Positions 37,096 through 45,663 of a stretch of DNA of 64,000 bases are shown piece after piece (position 1 is the stretch's first letter; each line of letters opens with the position of its first letter). Under the pieces are notes generated by a model. That model was not told the DNA's origin. It saw only the letters and a program-made list of their open reading frames with translations, and made no database searches. This DNA is from Acetispira formosa (nom. nud.) (lineage in GTDB: Bacteria; Desulfobacterota; Desulfarculia; Adiutricales; Adiutricaceae). The position numbers and the translations under genes were made by a program. The stretch lies in NCBI GenBank assembly GCA_023525915.1, contig CP026657.1:3558001-3622000 (forward strand). Direction: 5' to 3'.

Positions 37096-39990
37096 TCAAA
37101 CCTGTCTGCCGGCAGACAGGTACATTTTCATTTGATCAATTAATTCCAAAACTAAAATTCTTAAATTATCAGTCATTTCCAAAAGCTTACCCTGGTCGTC
37201 CGGCCAGGTGGAGTAGCGGGCGGATTTCTCCAGTTCCTTTATCCTGTCTATCAGGCGGCCGGAGGTGTAATACCCGCTTATCCCCTTGAGGGCATGGGCG
37301 TCAGTGGCCGCCTCCACCGGGCTTCCCTTCAGCAGGGCTTCCGCCACCCGGTTAAGGAGCGCGGGGGCGTCCCGCATATAAAGCTCCATGCTTTTTTCCA
37401 CCAGCGTGGAATTCAAGCCCAGGGACATTTTTATCAGATTCTCATCCAGCCTGACCGGTCCTTCCTTATCAGTCGCGGCCGCCGGGCTGCTTCCAAAAGA
37501 GATCTTTTTGTCACCAATTATAGTTGTAATTTCCTGAGTTGTCACTTCGTTTCTTTGGGCCGGTCCGGCCGGGGCCGGGCCGGAGGCAAACCCGGTGAGA
37601 TTAAAGGCGCTGATCATTTCTTCAATCAGGGCGGCCATTTCATTTATCAGAATGGGCTTGGAAAGATAGCCGTCCAGCCCCAGCGACAGGTATTTCTCGC
37701 GGTCGCCCTTCAGAGCGTGAGCCGTCATGGATATAATGGGCGTGCGCGGCCAGCCGCGTTCCCGCTCCATGGCCCGGATATGTGAAGTAGTCTCCAGGCC
37801 GTCCATGACCGGCATCTGGATATCCATAAAAATCATGTCAAAGCGCTGGTCGCGTATTTCCGCCAGGGCCTGGGCCCCGTCACCGGCCACGGTCACCTCA
37901 TGGCCCAGAGCCGTCAGCTGGCGCACGGCCACTACCTGATTCATCTCCATGTCCTCAGTCAGGAGAACACGCAGGCGGCATGAAGAGGTCTGGGGCAGCA
38001 CCTTGGCTTCATGGTCCACATTCAGGTCGGGGCTGCCGAAGCGTTCCCACAGGCCAAGGGCCATGGCCATGGCCCTCATCAGCTCCTCCGGCCGCACCGG
38101 TTTCATCAAGTTGGCCGAGAAAGGCAGTCCACCCAGACCGTCATCAGGCAGGGTCACCGATGACAGGAGAATCACCGGAATGCCGGCCAGAGCATGATCG
38201 CGCTTCATCAGGCGTATCAGATCGGCCCCATCCTTGCCCGGCATTTGAAGGTCCGACAGGACCAGGTTGTAGGATTGTCCGCAGGCGGCTGCTGTTTCCA
38301 GAATATCCATGGCCTCATCAACGCCGGCGGCCGAATTGGCGGAAATGTTCCAATCCCGGAGCTGTTCCAGGATGATGCGGCGATTGGTTTCATTATCATC
38401 AACAAACAGCACCGTCAGACCGGCAAAGACATTGGAATTGATTTTCGGCCACCTGGCCGGAGGCTCGGAAGAGCGGGGAAGTTCCAGATCAAACCAGAAA
38501 CATGACCCCAGGTTCACTTCGCTGGAAAGACACAGCCTGGCTCCCATCATGGCCGCCAGCCGGAAGGATATGGCCAGCCCCAGGCCGGTCCCGCCATAAT
38601 AGCGGGTGGTGGAGCTGTCGGCCTGTTCAAAGGCTTCAAAGATAATTTCCTGCTTTTCCCTGGCAATGCCTATGCCGGTGTCGGTGACGCTGAAACGCAG
38701 GAGCGCCTTGTCCTCATCTTCCTCCAACGTCTCCACCTTGACCGTGACTTCACCGCGATTGGTGAATTTCAGGGCATTGGAAACCAGATTGAGAATAATC
38801 TGCCTCAGGCGGTTCTGGTCGCCAATGAAGCCGTCCCTGGTTTTCGGGGAGATGTTGACGATTATTTCCAGCTTTTTGGTGTAGGCAATGGGGGCCAGTC
38901 CGCGCACAGCTTCAAAGATGACGTTGCGCAGGCTGAAGGGCCAGTATTCCAGGCTCATCTTGCCCGCTTCAATCTTGGAGAGATCCAGAATGTCGTTCAG
39001 CACCACCAGGAGAGCGTCGCCCGCGTTTTTAACCGTGGCCGCCATGGAGGCCTGATCGGGATTCAGGTCGCTTCTCAGAAGAAGGTCGGCCATGCCGATG
39101 ACGCCGTTCAGAGGGGTTCTTATCTCATGGCTGATGTTGGCCAGAAAGGCGCTTTTGGCCCGGCTGGCCGTCTCGGCCGAATCACGGGCCCTGATCAATT
39201 CCAGCTCCAGCTTGTGCCGTTCAGTCAGATCGACCAGGGTGCCGCCGGTGCCCTCCAGCTGCCCCAGGTGATTAATCACCGGGAAAATGGAGACTATATA
39301 GGTCCGCCCCAGATTTTTGTCCAAAAATTCAAATTGCTTCTCTTCCTCAATGACCCGGCACTCATGGATGACCCGCTGTTCCAGATCGTCCATCTCGAAA
39401 GCCGTGGAAGCGCTGAGAAGATGATAGCCCTGCGTCCCTATCAACTCTTCCGGCTCCACGCCCAGAAGGTCGGCGAAGCGACGGTTGACCATGACAAACT
39501 GAAGGTCCTTGTCCTTCAGGAAAACCCCGGCCCTGGTATTGTCCATAAAAGTCTGAAGCTGCTGCTGGCGTAAAAGGAGGCTCTCGGTGCGCTCGGCCAC
39601 GGTTTTTTCCAGGCCGTCGGTCATCCGGTGCATTTCGGCCTCGGCCGCGTCGCGCTGCCGGAGCCATTTGGCCATATGCCGCCCGCCGAAATAAACGGCC
39701 AGCAAACCCGGCACCCAGAAAGCCAGATGCGAAGCGGTCAGAAAGAGCCAGGGCGGATTGACTTCCCGCTCCGGAATGTGGCCGGTAGCCAGATGAAATG
39801 ACAACGCCACCATCGCCGTCCACAGGACGGCCAGCGCGGCCATGAGACCGGCGAACCCGGCGCGTGGTCCGCGGAGGACGGATTCGAGGCGGTTTTTCAG
39901 GCCGGCCGGGCCTTCCGAACGGGAAGCGGCCTGGGTGTCGTTGTCTGAGGGGCCATCGGGCTGATATTCGTTATGGTGGGCCGGGGGCAT
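37096..39990 (-). CDS. Hybrid sensor histidine kinase (PAS-HisKA-HATPase-REC-REC-Hpt)
   Basis: Inner-membrane phosphorelay kinase of 964 residues. Two N-terminal TM helices (about 46-71 and 80-105) and a coil precede a PAS domain (FMDNTRAGVFLKDKDLQFVM). HisKA follows with His288 in NISHEIRTPLNG, then HATPase with [11 protein letters not shown]1 has Asp in LVLSDLQMPGKDG and REC2 has Asp in MIFMDIQMPVMDG. A C-terminal Hpt domain has His in AHALKGISG (about 899). The periplasmic loop is short, so the stimulus is probably sensed in the membrane or by PAS. Likely partner: the HD-GYP regulator just downstream. Confidence 0.95.
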   Translation of the reverse strand: MPPAHHNEYQPDGPSDNDTQAASRSEGPAGLKNRLESVLRGPRAGFAGLMAALAVLWTAMVALSFHLATGHIPEREVNPPWLFLTASHLAFWVPGLLAVYFGGRHMAKWLRQRDAAEAEMHRMTDGLEKTVAERTESLLLRQQQLQTFMDNTRAGVFLKDKDLQFVMVNRRFADLLGVEPEELIGTQGYHLLSASTAFEMDDLEQRVIHECRVIEEEKQFEFLDKNLGRTYIVSIFPVINHLGQLEGTGGTLVDLTERHKLELELIRARDSAETASRAKSAFLANISHEIRTPLNGVIGMADLLLRSDLNPDQASMAATVKNAGDALLVVLNDILDLSKIEAGKMSLEYWPFSLRNVIFEAVRGLAPIAYTKKLEIIVNISPKTRDGFIGDQNRLRQIILNLVSNALKFTNRGEVTVKVETLEEDEDKALLRFSVTDTGIGIAREKQEIIFEAFEQADSSTTRYYGGTGLGLAISFRLAAMMGARLCLSSEVNLGSCFWFDLELPRSSEPPARWPKINSNVFAGLTVLFVDDNETNRRIILEQLRDWNISANSAAGVDEAMDILETAAACGQSYNLVLSDLQMPGKDGADLIRLMKRDHALAGIPVILLSSVTLPDDGLGGLPFSANLMKPVRPEELMRAMAMALGLWERFGSPDLNVDHEAKVLPQTSSCRLRVLLTEDMEMNQVVAVRQLTALGHEVTVAGDGAQALAEIRDQRFDMIFMDIQMPVMDGLETTSHIRAMERERGWPRTPIISMTAHALKGDREKYLSLGLDGYLSKPILINEMAALIEEMISAFNLTGFASGPAPAGPAQRNEVTTQEITTIIGDKKISFGSSPAAATDKEGPVRLDENLIKMSLGLNSTLVEKSMELYMRDAPALLNRVAEALLKGSPVEAATDAHALKGISGYYTSGRLIDRIKELEKSARYSTWPDDQGKLLEMTDNLRILVLELIDQMKMYLSAGRQV

Positions 39991-40019
39991 AAAAATCTTT
40001 CAAAGCCGATAAAGGAAAG

Positions 40020-40109
40020 AAGCCGCTGTTCACAAATCCCTTCACTTATGAACAGCGGCTTTCTGACCATCAAATAGCCGGCCCCCGAATCAACTGACCG
40101 GGGGGCCGG
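40020..40109 (-). terminator. Two tandem hairpins after the phosphorylase gene
   Basis: CCGGCCCCC / GGGGGCCGG (40078-40109) is followed in the minus-strand reading by AAGCCGCTGTTCA / TGAACAGCGGCTT (40020-40062). Together they separate the phosphorylase transcript from the kinase gene. Confidence 0.75.
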
Positions 40110-40119
40110 ATAGAGGCCG

Positions 40120-42651
40120 TCAGGCCCAGGAGATGAGGCCCAGGACGAACGGATTGGCCAGGCGGGCCTGGCTGGGGGTCACCCGCACGGTATAGCCGAA
40201 TTTGCCGGTATCGCGGCAGGTCAGGCTGTTTTTATAGAGCCAGACATTGCCGCCCAGATCTTCCGCCGGCTTTAAGGCCAGGGTGCTGCGGTCGATGAAC
40301 TCGCCCATGTGGTCGAGGTGGCCGTAATAGGCTTCCACGGTCACATCCTCCGGGCTGAGGGAGCCCATCTGGACCTTGGCCGTGAATTCCATTGCGTCGC
40401 CGACCCTCTTGTCGCCGTTGGAGGTGATTTCCAGGATGGACATGTCGTTCCAGCTGGTCATCAGCTTCTGGCGCCAGGCGGCCTGTTCGGTAGCCGGTTT
40501 GAAGTTGTCCTGGGTCAGAGACACGAAACGGGCGGAGGATTGTTTGTAGAAACGGTCATAATATTCCAGCACCATCCGGTGGGAACTGAAGCGCGGCACC
40601 AGGTCGCGGATGCTGCCCCTCATCATCTCACACCAGACCTGAGGAATGTTGTCGCCCGTGCGCTGGTAGTACAGCGGGGCCACCTGCTTTTCCAAGAGGT
40701 TGTAGAGGGCTGCGCTTTCAGTTTCATCCTGAAGCTCGTGATTCTCATCCTCTTCACCCTGGCCGATGGCCCAGCCGTATTCCGGCTTATAGCCCTCATC
40801 CCACCAGCCGTCCAGAACCGACAGGTTCAGAACGCCGTTGGCCAGGGCTTTCATGCCGCTGGTGCCGCAGGCTTCCAGGGGGCGGCGGGGGTTGTTGAGC
40901 CAGACGTCGCAGCCGGAAACCAGGAGGCTGGCCACGCGCATGTTGTAGTTTTCCAGGAAAACCACCCGGTTCTGGAAGCGCGGTTCGCGGGCCATGTGGA
41001 TAATCTGCTTAATGAAAGCCTTGCCCTCGTTATCCTGGGGATGAGCCTTGCCGGCGATGATAATCTGCACCGGGCGGGCCGGATTGTTGAGTATCTTTTC
41101 CAGCCGGTCGGGATCGCGGAACAGGAGGGTGGCTCGCTTATAAGTGGCGAAGCGGCGGGCAAAGCCTATGGTCAGGGTGTCGGGGCTGAGCACTTCCATG
41201 GCCCGGCGCAGGGTGTCGGTGTCCGCGCCCTGTTCTTTCAACTGTTTGACCAGGGCCCGGCGGGTAAAGGCCACCAGTCTGGCCCGGCAGTTTTCGTGGG
41301 CCCGCCACAGTTCGGAAAGGGGAATCTGCTTAACCTGCTTCCAGATGTGGGTGGTGTCGGTATCCTCATTCCAGTCCGCGCCCAGATAGCGGTCATAAAG
41401 GCGGGCGATTTCCCTGGAGGCCCAGGAAGAGACGTGAACGCCGTTGGTCACATAATCAATGGGGGTGTCCTCAACCGGGTTTTTGGGCCAGATGTTCTGC
41501 CACATGTGGCGGCTGACCCGCCCGTGCAGACGGCTGACGCCGTTGGCGTGCGAAGACAGCCGGAGCGACAGCGGAGTCACGCCGAAAGCTTCGCCTTCGT
41601 CGCGGGGGTTGATGCGCCCGTAGCCCAGAAGCACCCGCCAGTTGATGCCCAGTTCCTTGGAGTATTCCTCAAAATAGGCTCTGGCCAGTTCCGGGTCAAA
41701 GGTATCGTTGCCGGCCGGGACCGGAGTGTGGGTGGTGAAGATGGTGGAGGCCTGGACCACTTCGCGGGCCGCGTCGAAAGACAGGCCGAAATCCTTGCGC
41801 ATCAGGTTGATGCGCTCCAGGGCGGAGAAGGCGCTATGCCCTTCGTTCATGTGTATGACCGTGGGGGTGAGGCCGATAGCTTTCAGGGCCCGGACGCCGC
41901 CGATGCCGAGAACGATTTCCTGGCGAATGCGGGTTTCCTTGTCGCCGCCGTAAAGCTGGGCGGTGGTGCCGCGCACTTCCTGGGGGTTTTCGTCAAGGTC
42001 GGTATCCAGAAGGTAGAGGGGCACCCGGCCGACCTGAACGCGCCAGACGGCCACGGCCACATCGCGCTCCTTGAATTTGACGAACACCTTAATTTGCTGG
42101 CCGGAGGAATCAGTCACCCTGGTAATGGGCATGTTGTCGAAATCGTTGGCCGGATACCGTTCCATCTGCCAGCCGTCGCTGTTCAGATACTGGGCGAAAT
42201 AGCCTTCCTGATACAAAAGGCCCATGCCGACCAAAGGAATGCGCAGGTCGGAGGCGGATTTGAGATGGTCGCCGGCCAGCATGCCCAGGCCGCCGGAATA
42301 AATGGGGACGCAGGTGGTGAGGCCGAATTCGGCGGAGAAATAGGCCACGCAGGTGTTTTCGTCGCCGATGGTGGGGACGTTCATGTACTTGTCGAACTTG
42401 TGTGCTTCTTCTTCCATCTGGGACATGAAGCCCAGATCGCCCACCAGGCATTCCAGCCTGTCCTGACTGACCTGGCCCATGAAAGCGACAGGATTGTGAC
42501 CGCTTTCTTCCCACAATTTGGGATCGATGCGCTGAAAGATATCGCGAATACCGCTCTGCCAGCTGAAAAGAACGTTATAGGCCATTCTTCTCAGTGGCTC
42601 CAGCTTCTCCGGAAATCGGGGTATTACTTTAAACTCCTGTTTTGCCTTCAT
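40120..42651 (-). CDS. glgP: Alpha-glucan (glycogen) phosphorylase, GT35
   Basis: Phosphorolyses alpha-1,4-glucans to glucose-1-phosphate. Family blocks: AYFSAEFGLTTCVPIYSGGL, HMNEGHSAFSALERINLMRK, GFARRFATYKRATLLFRDPD and ACGTSGMKALANGVLNLSVL. The last carries the pyridoxal-phosphate lysine (about K601), followed by DGWWDEGY. This wording and the 843-residue length match the shorter bacterial/archaeal alpha-glucan phosphorylases, with an extra N-terminal DUF3417-like segment (LEPLRRMAYNVLFSWQSGIR). ATG at 42651 is chosen (GAGGT upstream) over a TTG three codons earlier. No other glycogen gene adjoins. Confidence 0.95.
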   Translation of the reverse strand: MKAKQEFKVIPRFPEKLEPLRRMAYNVLFSWQSGIRDIFQRIDPKLWEESGHNPVAFMGQVSQDRLECLVGDLGFMSQMEEEAHKFDKYMNVPTIGDENTCVAYFSAEFGLTTCVPIYSGGLGMLAGDHLKSASDLRIPLVGMGLLYQEGYFAQYLNSDGWQMERYPANDFDNMPITRVTDSSGQQIKVFVKFKERDVAVAVWRVQVGRVPLYLLDTDLDENPQEVRGTTAQLYGGDKETRIRQEIVLGIGGVRALKAIGLTPTVIHMNEGHSAFSALERINLMRKDFGLSFDAAREVVQASTIFTTHTPVPAGNDTFDPELARAYFEEYSKELGINWRVLLGYGRINPRDEGEAFGVTPLSLRLSSHANGVSRLHGRVSRHMWQNIWPKNPVEDTPIDYVTNGVHVSSWASREIARLYDRYLGADWNEDTDTTHIWKQVKQIPLSELWRAHENCRARLVAFTRRALVKQLKEQGADTDTLRRAMEVLSPDTLTIGFARRFATYKRATLLFRDPDRLEKILNNPARPVQIIIAGKAHPQDNEGKAFIKQIIHMAREPRFQNRVVFLENYNMRVASLLVSGCDVWLNNPRRPLEACGTSGMKALANGVLNLSVLDGWWDEGYKPEYGWAIGQGEEDENHELQDETESAALYNLLEKQVAPLYYQRTGDNIPQVWCEMMRGSIRDLVPRFSSHRMVLEYYDRFYKQSSARFVSLTQDNFKPATEQAAWRQKLMTSWNDMSILEITSNGDKRVGDAMEFTAKVQMGSLSPEDVTVEAYYGHLDHMGEFIDRSTLALKPAEDLGGNVWLYKNSLTCRDTGKFGYTVRVTPSQARLANPFVLGLISWA

Positions 42652-42792
42652 CTTTCGCAAACCTCACTTATATACATATTTTTGGCTCAAAGCCTCGAAA
42701 ACGCGAACCAGGCGGTTCGTATCTACTAAACATTCTAATTTATTATGTCGAAAAGACTTAGCGCTTTTACTATACTATCATCATTATCGCCC

Positions 42793-42915
42793 CCCGGTCA
42801 ACCAGCCAGGGCGGAGCCCTGGACCCACGGATGCTCGCGCATCCTTCGTCTAGGTGGGGCTTTCCCGTAATAGTTGGTTTTGGCGGCCGTCATCGTATTA
42901 AGAGCGGTAACCCCT
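42793..42915 (-). repeat. Family-3 dispersed repeat (copy 3)
   Basis: Minus-strand copy with CTCTTAATACGATGACGGCC and ACTATTACGGGAAAG. It continues into GGATGCGCGAGCATCC and CCAGGGCTCCGCCCTGG hairpins, an extension shared with the copy at 56.1 kb. Confidence 0.8.
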
Positions 42916-42984
42916 GGCCTGTTGCCGCGGCTGAAGGCGGGCGAGACCCAGCAATTCTCAAAGTAGATGATATTTTAAAATAGC

Positions 42985-43100
42985 AGGTCGACCCGAGAGG
43001 GGAGACGGAGCGCCAGCGACTGGTTTTGACGGCAAAAAAGCCACTCGCGGAACAAAAACCACGCTTTTTGTACAGCTGCAAGCTGTAAGTTCAAGTGAAA
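42985..43100 (-). repeat. Family-2 dispersed repeat (copy 5)
   Basis: Contains GGAGCGCCAGCGACTGGTTT and ACAAAAACCACGCTTTTTGT on the plus strand, so the element is in minus orientation. It lies between two family-3 copies. Confidence 0.8.
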
Positions 43101-43127
43101 AAGTTTACTTTGAGAATTGCTGGGCGA

Positions 43128-43245
43128 GACCCGCCCTGGTTGATAATGTGGGCCAAAGGCCAGGGGGTCACACTCTTAATACGATGATAGCCGCCAAAAC
43201 TAACACATGGGGAAAGGGCCACCTAGACATAGCCCAGTGCGGGCC
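43128..43245 (+). repeat. Family-3 dispersed repeat (copy 4)
   Basis: Plus-strand copy with CTCTTAATACGATGATAGCC and CCACCTAGACATAGCCCAG; the middle is shortened. With copy 3 it makes an inverted pair around the family-2 repeat. Confidence 0.7.
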
Positions 43246-43469
43246 ACGCACGAAAAAGAAGAAAAATCACTTTTGTACAAGAATTTGTGGGGTCAGTGGG
43301 CTATAAAATTCTTTATGGGGGACGGCTGGGGAGATCTTTATCCTAAAGCCCCGGTCGTGGGCTCTTAACTTCAAAAATCTTTGGGAACCCGACAGTCAAA
43401 TGTTGCCGCATTTGACCGCCGGGTTATTTTGTGCTCAACACTTACTTTTGTGGCAGGAGGGTATTGACC

Positions 43470-44342
43470 TTGGAAAAAAAAGAACATGAGGCCTTAAAAT
43501 GTCCGCTGACCGGGGGGCCGCTCAAACAGTGGTTCGGGGCCCCGCCAGACAAGCCATACCTGGAAGTTAAAAGCGTCGTCCACACCACCCGGCCATACGA
43601 GGAGCTCTCCCACCACGCTTTCTCCATCGGCGTAATCATCGAAGGGGAATGTCTTTTTCGCTTCGACCAGACCGACTGTCTGGTCCGGGCCGGGGAAATG
43701 GTTCTCATCGAAGGCGGACGGCCTTACTCCTCTTACTCGGCCGACGGCGGCTGCCGGAGCTATCACCTTCTTCACCTGGAGCCCTCCTGGTGTCTGGAAA
43801 ACATCGAGGACGCCCCGCCGGGCCATTCGGACATGACCGTCATCAGAAGGGTTATCAGGGAACCCCAGCTGTTCGCCTCCCTCCTGTGGGTGCTGGAGGC
43901 GGTCTGCTGCGATCACTTCTACGACGGCATGGAGTTCGGACGCATCATCGGCAGCCTCATCAAAAGCAATTGCCGCCTGGATAAGCCCTCCCGTGATTTC
44001 AGCGAAGTTCACAGCAAGATCAACAAGGCCCGTGAAATCATCCACAATCAGGTGGAGTGCCCCATGAGGGTGATGGATCTGGCCAGAATGGTCGGCCTGG
44101 GCCGGGAGGGCTTCATCCGCTCCTTTCAGAAGAGCGTCGGGGTTTCACCAGGAATTTATCAGCACTGCGTCCGGCTTCTGGAAGCGCGTCGGCTCCTTGG
44201 CGAAGGGGCCTCCATCGCTGAGGCGGCCCTGGCTACCGGCTATGTGGACCAGAGCCACTTTCACCGCATGTTCGTGAAATTTTTCGCCTCGACCCCAAGG
44301 CAGTACACCCTCAGAAAATCAGGCCAACAGCCAAAGGAATAA
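43470..44342 (+). CDS. AraC-family transcriptional regulator
   Basis: About 290 residues: an N-terminal cupin-like sensory domain (FSIGVIIEGECLFRF, RAGEMVLIEGGRPYSSYS) is followed by two C-terminal helix-turn-helix motifs (MRVMDLARMVGLGREGFIRS and IAEAALATGYVDQSHFHRMF), ending FFASTPRQYTL as is standard. A TTG at 43470 is the favoured start, nine bases after AGGAGG; the open frame begins at a GTG at 43431. No target operon adjoins, so it may act at a distance or on itself. Three 71-bp tandem repeats begin 5 bp after its stop. Confidence 0.88.
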   Translation: MEKKEHEALKCPLTGGPLKQWFGAPPDKPYLEVKSVVHTTRPYEELSHHAFSIGVIIEGECLFRFDQTDCLVRAGEMVLIEGGRPYSSYSADGGCRSYHLLHLEPSWCLENIEDAPPGHSDMTVIRRVIREPQLFASLLWVLEAVCCDHFYDGMEFGRIIGSLIKSNCRLDKPSRDFSEVHSKINKAREIIHNQVECPMRVMDLARMVGLGREGFIRSFQKSVGVSPGIYQHCVRLLEARRLLGEGASIAEAALATGYVDQSHFHRMFVKFFASTPRQYTLRKSGQQPKE

Positions 44343-44346
44343 TTTT

Positions 44347-44545
44347 TACCGGTGCACAACCAACCTGCCGCCGACAGGCAATGCCGGTGAGTGTCATTAT
44401 ACCGCAAGTTAACTTTATACCGGCGCACAACCAACCTGCCGCCGACAGGCGATGCCGGTGCGTGTCATTATACCGCAAGTTAACTTTATACCGGCGCGCA
44501 ATCAACCTGACCTGAACAGGCGATTACTGATGTGTATCGCCATAC
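44347..44545. repeat. 71-bp tandem repeat array (2.8 units)
   Basis: Units begin at 44347, 44418 and 44489, each starting TACCGG-GC-CAA and ending CATTATACCGCAAGTTAAC. Each carries a CCTG...CAGG hairpin and an outer ACCGGC...GCCGGT pair. Units 1 and 2 are nearly identical; unit 3 is diverged and truncated. A related single copy lies at 62417-62470. No spacers, so not a CRISPR array. Confidence 0.85.
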
Positions 44546-44662
44546 CACAAATCAGCTGTTTCCTTAATTGGCGGAATGGGATTTTCCCGCAAACCATTCT
44601 CCGGCGCCTGACTTTAACACAATCCGCCCGTTCCAGAGCAATTGGCACGGGCGGTTATTTTT

Positions 44663-45033
44663 AGGGAACTATATATTTAACTTGCAATAGTTTTATTCAA
44701 TAACAAATTAAAGCACTTAACCCCAATGCATAGTTAATGTTACAATTGCGGAAAAGCGAGTGACCGCCGCCGGGAGAAATGTTTTTGCCCGGCTCCGGTT
44801 CCGGGGGTCTTTAGTCACCGGAGCCGGGCAAAAACATTTCTCCCGGCGGCTGCTTGATCGTCTTTCCCCAGGGCTGAAAAGTGTGAATATCCATTGTGGG
44901 AGCCGGAAGCCGGGGATTGTTTTTGTCCCGGCTCCGTGACTAAAGACCCCCGGAACGGAGCCGGGACAAAAACAATCCCCGGCTTCCGGCGGGTCAATGG
45001 GTTCATTGCAATTAAAGTATATAGTTCTCTACT
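44663..45033. mobile_element. Complete composite foldback element with terminal inverted repeats (copy 5)
   Basis: The best preserved copy. The left end GGGAACTATATATTTAAC TTGCAAT and right end (minus strand) GAGAACTATATACTTTAA TTGCAAT form terminal inverted repeats of about 25 bp. Inside are hairpin A (44766-44850), a 51-bp linker and hairpin B (44902-44990), with the loop motifs in opposite orientation (TTCCGGGGGTCTTTAGTCA in A, GTGACTAAAGACCCCCGGAA in B). There is no ORF, so any movement needs proteins in trans. No target duplication is obvious. Confidence 0.85.
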
Positions 45034-45250
45034 TTTATTGCCGCCGCCCATATCAGGCCGGCATTTTTATCCATTGACTAGTTGAGGTAACATGAAGTAA
45101 CATATTGAAATGAAATAAATAAAAATAATGAATTGCAAATATGCGGGGCTTGGATATATATATTTAATAGAAGGTCTTGCAAAAAAATCGTAAAAAATCT
45201 ATTTTGGATCACAAATATACAATATTTTCAGATCGGAACGGGATATAAAG

Positions 45251-45399
45251 AGAACGTCAGACCAGCGTTCTGTTCGCTCACAGGCGTTGGTAAATGACGC
45301 CAAAGGGTTGGTGGGAGAAGAGCTGGGGCCAAGGCGGCTCCCACCAGATGGACGGGCCCGTATCGCTCTTTTCTCATACTTCAAGCGATACGGGCCCGT
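45251..45399. ncRNA. Candidate structured RNA: four consecutive hairpins
   Basis: Four stems in 150 bp with no ORF: AGAACG/CGTTCT (45251-45271), GGCGT/ACGCC (45283-45301), GGTGGGAG/CTCCCACC (45310-45345) and a perfect 16-bp stem ACGGGCCCGTATCGCT/AGCGATACGGGCCCGT (45352-45399). An AT-rich stretch lies to the left. No known RNA family is recognised; it may also be a degraded foldback. Confidence 0.35.
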
Positions 45400-45419
45400 T
45401 CCATTATAAATGGCAGTCT

Positions 45420-45655
45420 TCCTTCAAGTTACTGCCCGTAGCCGGGCAAAAAGCGTGGTTTTTGCCCGGCGTGTGTGGTGATCGTCTTTAAAACCAGTCG
45501 CTTCGCTCCGTCTCGCTATCGCTCGACCTTGAATGCGGTTGCCTCGTTTCCCCTCGATATTGCTCGGTTTTTAAATCTATCACTTCGATTCCTTTTGCTT
45601 GGCGAGTTGCTATTTTGCCGTCACAACCAGTCGCTGGCGCTCCGCTTTACCGGAG
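45420..45655 (+). repeat. Family-2 dispersed repeat (copy 6) plus a partial copy
   Basis: Full copy at 45420-45540 (GGCAAAAAGCGTGGTTTTTG, CAGTCGCTTCGCTCCGTCT). Here the hairpin is extended to CCGGGC/GCCCGG on both sides, a paired change relative to the TACGC/GCTTCGC form elsewhere. A second block, CAGTCGCTGGCGCTCCGC, recurs at about 45630 just before the cbiK stop. Confidence 0.75.
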
Positions 45656-45663
45656 CTGTATTG

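Larger units (their letters stand above)
42652..43469. other. Repeat-filled gap between glgP and the AraC gene
   Basis: About 800 bp with no credible gene. It contains two family-3 repeats in inverted orientation around one family-2 repeat (entries below). 43246-43469 is unique sequence that should hold the AraC-gene promoter. Confidence 0.7.

Noticed and set aside
40309..42729. 806-codon open frame on the plus strand opposite the phosphorylase gene
   Set aside because: It is the antisense shadow of glgP. Its translation has no recognisable domain, while the minus strand encodes a complete GT35 enzyme with all motifs.
44347..44545. CRISPR array
   Set aside because: Units are directly adjacent with no unique spacers, 71 bp long, and no cas gene is nearby; it is a plain tandem repeat.
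44766..44990. Composite hairpins as ordinary rho-independent terminators
   Set aside because: Stems of over 30 bp, no terminal T-run, and occurrence both upstream and downstream of genes argue for a dispersed element. Terminator activity as a side effect remains possible.
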